The notes beneath the pieces are model-generated. The model was not told where the DNA came from. It saw only the letters and a list, made by a program, of their open reading frames with translations, and searched no databases. Positions 59,057 to 64,000 of a stretch of 64,000 bases of DNA are shown in pieces. Where the stretch lies: NCBI RefSeq assembly GCF_024029775.1, contig NZ_CP097122.1:924001-988000 (forward strand), in the 5' to 3' direction. The position numbers were made by a program, and so were the translations under genes. Within the stretch, counting starts at the first letter, position 1; each line of letters begins with the position of its first letter. This DNA is from Fructobacillus americanaquae. Lineage in GTDB: Bacteria > Bacillota > Bacilli > Lactobacillales > Lactobacillaceae.

Positions 59057-60586
59057 ATGATTGATAACATTTACAAAAATATCGATGCCTATGCAGTGGA
59101 AAATCCTGATGCGATTGCCTACGACGGGTTGGGCCATACCTATACTTATGGCGATTTGAAGTCCTACTCTGACTCATTGGCGGCCTACTTAGATGAGCAA
59201 AACTTGCCTGAGAAGTCACCAATTATGGTTTTTGGTGGACATCAGTTCGAAATGGTAGCTGCCTTCTTAGCTGCTGTAAAATCAGGCCACGCCTATGCAC
59301 CGGTTGACAAGGATTCTGCCAAGGACCGGATTGAAAATATCTTGGAAATTGGTCAACCTTCAGCAGTGATTGCTTTGGATGAATTGCCATTGCCAATCGA
59401 ATCTGTCCCTGTTTTCCAGGGTGAAAAATTGCAAGCGGCTTTCACTGCTAAGAAGTCATATGACTTAACTCACCCAGTTTTGGGCGATGATAATTACTAC
59501 ATTATTTTTACTTCAGGTACGACTGGTAAGCCAAAGGGTGTTCAGATTTCACATAAGAACGCCTTATCTTACTTGAACTGGCTCTTCTCTGATGAATTTG
59601 ATTTACACCATGGAGACAATGTCTTGACTCAGACACCGTTCTCATTTGACGTTTCTGTTATGTCATGGGGAGGCTCACTGTTGATGGGTGGCGTTATGAA
59701 GCCATTGTCAAAGGAAATTGCCGATGACTTTAAGCAACTCTTTACTGTTTTGCCAGAAATGGACTTGGATTTGTGGGTTTCAACACCTTCATTTGCCAAC
59801 GTTGCCTTGTTGAGTCCTGATTTTAAGCAAGAAAATTACCCCCGCTTGAAGAAATTCTTGTTCTGTGGTGAAGTTTTGACAGCAACAACTTCCAAGAAAT
59901 TGCGCGAACGTTTCCCGGATGCCCGAATTTTTAATACTTATGGTCCAACGGAAGCAACCGTTGCCGTATCAGCAATTGAAATCACGGACGAAGTTTTGGC
60001 CAAGTATGACAAGTTGCCAATCGGGTACATGCAACCTGAAATGAAGGCAACCATCATGGATCAGGATGGAACGGTCTTGCCAGTTAATGAATCGGGTGAA
60101 ATCGTTTTGTCTGGTACAGCTGTTTCAAAGGGTTACTTGAATAACCCCGAAAAGACCAAGGCTGCTTTCTTAACGGTCGACGGTCAACCGGGTTATAAGA
60201 CTGGTGACTTGGGTTACATGGACAAAGACGGCCTCTTGCATTACAAGGGTCGTGTGGATTTCCAAATCAAGTTGCATGGCTTCCGAATCGAATTGGAAGA
60301 AGTTGCCCAGCACTTTTTGAAGTCTCAGTGGGTTGAACAGGCGGCTGCCGTTCCTCGCTACGACGCAGATGGTGAAGTTAAGCAGTTGTTGGCCATTGTT
60401 GTCCCAAAGAAGAACGATTTTGAAAAGCCAATGGATTTGACTAACGCTATTAAGGCAGACCTAAAGGACATCATCATGCCATACATGATGCCATCGCGGT
60501 TTATCTACCGCGATGCCATGCCTTTGACACCAAATGGTAAGGTAAACTTGAAGGGCTTGATTGCTGAGGTGAATGGCAATGCCTAA
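59057..60586 (+). CDS. dltA: D-alanine--D-alanyl carrier protein ligase
   Basis: 509-aa adenylate-forming enzyme: P-loop-like FTSGTTGKPKGVQ, NTYGPTEATVAVS, YKTGDLGYMD and C-terminal Lys in PNGKVNLK. Activates D-Ala and loads DltC. ATG 59057 follows AGAGGAAGCG; 19 nt after dltX. Confidence 0.97.
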   Translation: MIDNIYKNIDAYAVENPDAIAYDGLGHTYTYGDLKSYSDSLAAYLDEQNLPEKSPIMVFGGHQFEMVAAFLAAVKSGHAYAPVDKDSAKDRIENILEIGQPSAVIALDELPLPIESVPVFQGEKLQAAFTAKKSYDLTHPVLGDDNYYIIFTSGTTGKPKGVQISHKNALSYLNWLFSDEFDLHHGDNVLTQTPFSFDVSVMSWGGSLLMGGVMKPLSKEIADDFKQLFTVLPEMDLDLWVSTPSFANVALLSPDFKQENYPRLKKFLFCGEVLTATTSKKLRERFPDARIFNTYGPTEATVAVSAIEITDEVLAKYDKLPIGYMQPEMKATIMDQDGTVLPVNESGEIVLSGTAVSKGYLNNPEKTKAAFLTVDGQPGYKTGDLGYMDKDGLLHYKGRVDFQIKLHGFRIELEEVAQHFLKSQWVEQAAAVPRYDADGEVKQLLAIVVPKKNDFEKPMDLTNAIKADLKDIIMPYMMPSRFIYRDAMPLTPNGKVNLKGLIAEVNGNA

Positions 60587-61790
60587 TCTACAACCCTATG
60601 CCGATCCGACCTACTTCTTTTACCTCTTAGTGGCTTTGGTGCCACTTGCAATTGGACTTTACTTTGGTAAGCGCATTGTCTGGTATGAGATTTTGGTCTC
60701 TTTGGCTTTTATCTTTTTAATTTTCGATACTGGTCACTATGTCAACCAGGGAATTGCGATACTGGTATATAGTATCTGGCAGTTCTGTCTTGTATCTTTT
60801 TATTCGGCTTATCGCAAGACGAAGAATGCTAACTGGGTTTTCTACCTAATGGTGGCATTGTCAATCTTGCCGATTACATTAGTGCGTTTCGGCGCCATTG
60901 GTGTTTTCAAGCCTGAATTCACTCTGCTTGGTTTCTTAGGAATTTCTTATTTGACTTTCCGCTCAACAGGGATGATTATTGAGACGCGGGATGGTGCCAT
61001 TAAAGAGTTTAAGCCAATTATGTTTTTGCGCTTTATGCTCTTTATGCCAACCCTGTCATCAGGTCCAATTGATCGCTACACGCGCTTTGCCGGCGATGCT
61101 GGATCAGTACCTGAAAGAACAGACTATATTGACATGTTGGGCTATGCAGTTAAGTCTTATTTCTTAGGCTTCGTCTACAAGTTCATCTTGTCTTATTACT
61201 TTGGTCAAATTGTTTATCCATTCTTTCAAGGTTTGGCAATGGGCGATAATCATCATGGCTTTTCCTGGTGGTTAATTGGTGTGGCCTATTCTTATGGTAT
61301 GTATTTGTTCTTTGACTTTGCGGGTTATTCTCGCTTTGCCATCGCTACATCATATGTCATGGGGATTAAATCACCAATAAACTTTAACCAACCTTACCGG
61401 TCTCATAACATCAAGGACTTTTGGAATCGTTGGCATATGTCGTTGTCATTTTGGTTCCGAGACTTCGTCTTCATGCGCTTCTCCTTCATGGTGATGCGTA
61501 AGAAGTGGATTAAAAACCGGACTACTGTTTCAAACGTTGGCTATTTGGTCAACATGATGGTCATGGGCCTTTGGCACGGATTGACATGGTATTATATCGT
61601 TTATGCTTTGTTGCATGGAACAGGAATGATTGTCAACGATGCCTGGTTACGCTTTAAAAAGAAGCACCGTGATCAAATCCCACATAACAAATTCACGGAA
61701 GTGTTTGCCATCTTCTTGACCTTCAACTTCGTGATGTTAACATTCTTGGTATTCTGTGGATTCTTAGATAAGTTCTGGTTCCACCACTAA
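60579..61790 (+). CDS. dltB: DltB, MBOAT-family D-alanyl transferase
   Basis: 403-aa MBOAT membrane protein; catalytic His in MVMGLWHGLTWYYI, upstream FWNRWHMSLSFWFRDFV. Moves D-Ala from DltC to the outside with DltX and DltD. Start at 60579 is favoured because GAGGTG is only one base from the alternative ATG 60573. Overlaps dltA. Confidence 0.96.
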   Translation: MPNLQPYADPTYFFYLLVALVPLAIGLYFGKRIVWYEILVSLAFIFLIFDTGHYVNQGIAILVYSIWQFCLVSFYSAYRKTKNANWVFYLMVALSILPITLVRFGAIGVFKPEFTLLGFLGISYLTFRSTGMIIETRDGAIKEFKPIMFLRFMLFMPTLSSGPIDRYTRFAGDAGSVPERTDYIDMLGYAVKSYFLGFVYKFILSYYFGQIVYPFFQGLAMGDNHHGFSWWLIGVAYSYGMYLFFDFAGYSRFAIATSYVMGIKSPINFNQPYRSHNIKDFWNRWHMSLSFWFRDFVFMRFSFMVMRKKWIKNRTTVSNVGYLVNMMVMGLWHGLTWYYIVYALLHGTGMIVNDAWLRFKKKHRDQIPHNKFTEVFAIFLTFNFVMLTFLVFCGFLDKFWFHH

Positions 61791-61805
61791 TAGAGGAGAA
61801 ATATA

Positions 61806-62042
61806 ATGGACGTAAAAGCAGGCGTATTAGAAGTTTTGAACAATATCATTGGCGAAGACTTGTCTTCACAAATGGACGAAAACTTATTTGATTCAGGGTT
61901 GTTGGATTCAATGGCTACTGTTGAATTGTTGTTGGACTTGGAAAACAAGTTTGGTATTCAAGCACCTGTTTCAGAATTTAATCGCGAAGACTGGGACACA
62001 GCAAACAAGATTATTGCTAAAGTAGAATCATTGTTGGGATAA
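61806..62042 (+). CDS. dltC: D-alanyl carrier protein
   Basis: 78-aa ACP-like protein; phosphopantetheine Ser in DSGLLDSMATVE. Modified by AcpS and loaded by DltA. AGAGGAGAAAT precedes the ATG. Confidence 0.97.
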   Translation: MDVKAGVLEVLNNIIGEDLSSQMDENLFDSGLLDSMATVELLLDLENKFGIQAPVSEFNREDWDTANKIIAKVESLLG

Positions 62043-62048
62043 AACCTC

Positions 62049-63335
62049 ATGACTAACAAGAAAAAATTGTGGCAGATCTTTGGCCCGGTGCTTGCAGCAC
62101 TGGCACTTATCGGCCTGGTCTTTTTTCTGCCATTCCCGCTGAATCATTATAGTCAGCAGTACTTGAGGGAAGCTTCTGTGTCTTTCTCAAGCCAAATCGT
62201 TAAAGGGGAAGCGGTTAAAGACGCTGCCTTTAGTGACAAAAAAGTAAATTATATTCCTTTCTTTGGTTCATCAGAATTATCTCGCTTCGATTCTTTACAT
62301 CCATCTGTTTTGGCTGAAAAGTATAACCGCTCTTACCGACCATTTATGCTTGGTAAGGCGGGATCTGAATCAATGGTTCAGTTTTTGAATATGCAAGAGA
62401 TGCCAAAGGGGTTGGACCACAAGAAGGCAGTTTTTGTGATTTCGCCACAGTGGTTTACCAAGACGGGCTCAACGGATGCGTTTTCAATTTTCTATTCACC
62501 ACTACAAGTGGTGGATTGGTTGCTGAACATGGATCAGCCGAGCCAAACCGACCAGTTTATGGCCCAAGCTTTGTTGAAGCAGTCTTTGGTGCGTGATAAG
62601 CCGATGTTTAATCGGATGCTGCATAACGTGGAAGATGGTCAGGGACCAAGTTCAGCCGATAAATCAGCTTTGCGCTTCCAGCACAAGATTTTGTCACGAC
62701 AGGATGCCTTGTTCTCAAACTTTGAAACAAGCCATAACTACAAGAATGAAGTGATGAAGTATGCTAAGGACTTGCCGAGCCAGTATCAAGAGCAGGCCTT
62801 GAACCAAATTGGTTTCGAACAGGGTGAAAAGAACACTGGTTCGAACCGCTTTAGGATTAAGAACTCGTTCTATCGTACTCGTGTTTGGGCTGACCAGAAG
62901 ATGCTTAAGGATGCTCAGGTTCACTATGACTACCGTCAATCAGTTGAATATGCATACTTGCAAGCTGTTTTGGAAAACTTTGCCAAGAACCATACGGATG
63001 TCGAATTTGTCATTACACCAGTTAACCAACGTTGGGTTGCTTACACAGGTTTGTCTGATAAGATGTACTACCAGGCGGTTGATAAGATTAAGTATCAGTT
63101 GCAAAGCCAAGGCTTTAACAACATTGCTGATCTGTCACACCGTGGTGGGGAAGACTTCTTCATGCAGGATACGATTCACATTGGTTGGCGTGGTTGGCTG
63201 GCATTGGACCAGTACTTGAATCCATTCTTGTCTGGTAAGTACCAGGATAATGATTACAAGATCAACAACAACTTCTTGTCAAAGGAATGGCAGAACTTTA
63301 AGCCACAAGATCAAGAGCTACAAACCTTTTCATAA
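62049..63335 (+). CDS. dltD: DltD, extracellular D-alanine transfer protein
   Basis: 428 aa with an N-terminal anchor (FGPVLAALALIGLVFFLPF) and SGNH-like esterase domain: Ser in FFGSSELSRFDSLHP, His in DTIHIGWRGW. Transfers D-Ala to lipoteichoic acid. Six bases after dltC. Confidence 0.96.
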   Translation: MTNKKKLWQIFGPVLAALALIGLVFFLPFPLNHYSQQYLREASVSFSSQIVKGEAVKDAAFSDKKVNYIPFFGSSELSRFDSLHPSVLAEKYNRSYRPFMLGKAGSESMVQFLNMQEMPKGLDHKKAVFVISPQWFTKTGSTDAFSIFYSPLQVVDWLLNMDQPSQTDQFMAQALLKQSLVRDKPMFNRMLHNVEDGQGPSSADKSALRFQHKILSRQDALFSNFETSHNYKNEVMKYAKDLPSQYQEQALNQIGFEQGEKNTGSNRFRIKNSFYRTRVWADQKMLKDAQVHYDYRQSVEYAYLQAVLENFAKNHTDVEFVITPVNQRWVAYTGLSDKMYYQAVDKIKYQLQSQGFNNIADLSHRGGEDFFMQDTIHIGWRGWLALDQYLNPFLSGKYQDNDYKINNNFLSKEWQNFKPQDQELQTFS

Positions 63336-63341
63336 AAAGTT

Positions 63342-63380
63342 AGAGGATTGACACATTCTGTGTTGATTCTCTTTTTTTTT
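63342..63380 (+). terminator. Terminator of the dlt operon
   Basis: AGAGgATtgACACA ttc TGTGTtgATtCTCT followed by T8. The T run merges into the acpS promoter (TAAAAT at about 63383). Confidence 0.8.
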
Positions 63381-63394
63381 GATAAAATGAAGGT

Positions 63395-63799
63395 ATGATT
63401 ATCGGAATCGGAAACGACATGGAGTCCATTAGCCGAATTGAAGGCGTATTGTCTAGACGACCAAACTTCTTGTCGACAATCTTAACGCCGGCCGAACAGG
63501 AGGCAGTTCAAAAACGGACGGGCAAGCACTACTTAGAGTTTGTTGCGGGCCGCTTTTCAGCCAAGGAAGCTTATGCTAAGGCATTAGGGACTGGAATTGG
63601 TCGCGATGTGTCTTGGCAGGATATTTCAATCCTGAATGCCAAATCAGGTCGACCAGTTATGAAGGTTGTGGGACAAAAAAATCGGATTGAGGTCGCCATT
63701 ACCCATAGTGGTGATTATGTCAATACGGTTGTTACGATTGAAAGAGCTAGCTGGTTACAACGCTTCGCGGCTCGTTTTATTGGTAGAAAAGAGAATTAG
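63395..63799 (+). CDS. acpS: Holo-[acyl-carrier-protein] synthase
   Basis: 134-aa phosphopantetheinyl transferase with IGIGNDMESISRI (Mg-binding Asp) and FAGRFSAKEAYAKALGTG-type block (VAGRFSAKEAYAKALGTGIG). Activates AcpP and DltC. Upstream of alr by two bases, the usual acpS-alr pair. Confidence 0.96.
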   Translation: MIIGIGNDMESISRIEGVLSRRPNFLSTILTPAEQEAVQKRTGKHYLEFVAGRFSAKEAYAKALGTGIGRDVSWQDISILNAKSGRPVMKVVGQKNRIEVAITHSGDYVNTVVTIERASWLQRFAARFIGRKEN

Positions 63800-63801
63800 A
63801 C

Positions 63802-64000
63802 ATGAATGATGATCCATTTTCTAGGCGAGGAGCGGCACTCTTCGTTTCAGCAGCAGCGCTGGTTCATAATGCTAAAACAATTATGACCCATGCAAAAGCC
63901 AAGCGCTTAATTGCTGTTATTAAGGCAAATGCCTATGGCCACGGTGCCAAATGGGCAGCAACAGTTTTGGCGGGGCAAGCAGACGTTCATGACTTTGCTG
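63802..64000 (+). CDS. alr: Alanine racemase, 3' end cut by window
   Basis: First 66 residues of the PLP enzyme making D-alanine; AVIKANAYGHGA holds the PLP-binding lysine. It supplies peptidoglycan and the dlt pathway. AAAGAGAATTAG precedes ATG 63802. The rest lies beyond the window. Confidence 0.95.
   Translation, partial: MNDDPFSRRGAALFVSAAALVHNAKTIMTHAKAKRLIAVIKANAYGHGAKWAATVLAGQADVHDFA

Noticed and set aside
1-64000. Insertion sequences, prophage, CRISPR-Cas or a replication origin
   Set aside because: No transposase, integrase, phage structural gene, Cas gene or DnaA-box cluster was found on either strand.

Overview
The window reads as a chromosome segment of a low-to-moderate GC lactic acid bacterium, most likely of the Leuconostocaceae (Leuconostoc, Fructobacillus or Weissella type). 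Supporting points are a streptococcal/LAB-type fab-acc operon with a FabT-like regulator and FabK, a degradative-type HMG-CoA reductase, a dltXABCD operon, a CadD/CadC pair, KxYKxGKxW/LPxTG surface protein architecture, heavy TTG leucine use, and a tmRNA whose tag reads AKNNNSYAVAA. The genus cannot be fixed from sequence reading alone.

Layout. 1-5.9 kb: end of an LCP cell-wall ligase gene, then a ppx-mvaA-unknown-sirtuin operon and a CDF metal exporter. 5.9-11.1 kb: a metal block with two tandem NRAMP transporters (mntH), each behind a matching structured leader RNA, a universal stress protein gene, and cadD with an ArsR repressor. 11.1-14.9 kb: tRNA-Leu(CAA) and, on the minus strand, a cystine-type ABC transporter operon that ends in a membrane-anchored nuclease. 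14.9-23 kb: metG, a PyrR-type attenuated pyrF-pyrE operon, a flavoprotein oxidoreductase, an ECF S component, gap and a metallophosphoesterase. 23-33.6 kb: a 13-gene fatty acid synthesis operon behind a FabT box. 33.8-38 kb: a decayed LPxTG adhesin with 11 Ig-like repeats. 38-44.2 kb: tmRNA, possible integration-site remains, a phnE fragment, and a phnDCEE-nucleotidase operon. 44.2-48.4 kb: a minus-strand glycosyltransferase pair behind a leader ORF/terminator and three 11-bp repeats. 48.4-54.8 kb: quinone reductase, TetR/MFS/DUF4811 efflux locus, a frameshifted ydcF-like gene, an AEC transporter. 54.9-63.3 kb: a minus-strand EIIC-DUF915-TPM-LemA operon divergent from dltXABCD. 63.4-64 kb: acpS and the start of alr.

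Together the genes cover envelope building (LCP, dlt, GT39/GtrB, fatty acids, alr), metal homeostasis (CDF, two MntH, CadD) and nutrient import (cystine, organophosphate, ECF). The most unusual points are MntH1, in which the metal-binding TM6 methionine is replaced by threonine while both mntH copies keep the same leader RNA, and a translated small ORF whose 3' end is overlapped by a terminator upstream of the GT39 operon. Several single-base indels at short homopolymers break genes here, so either real decay or sequencing error must be considered.
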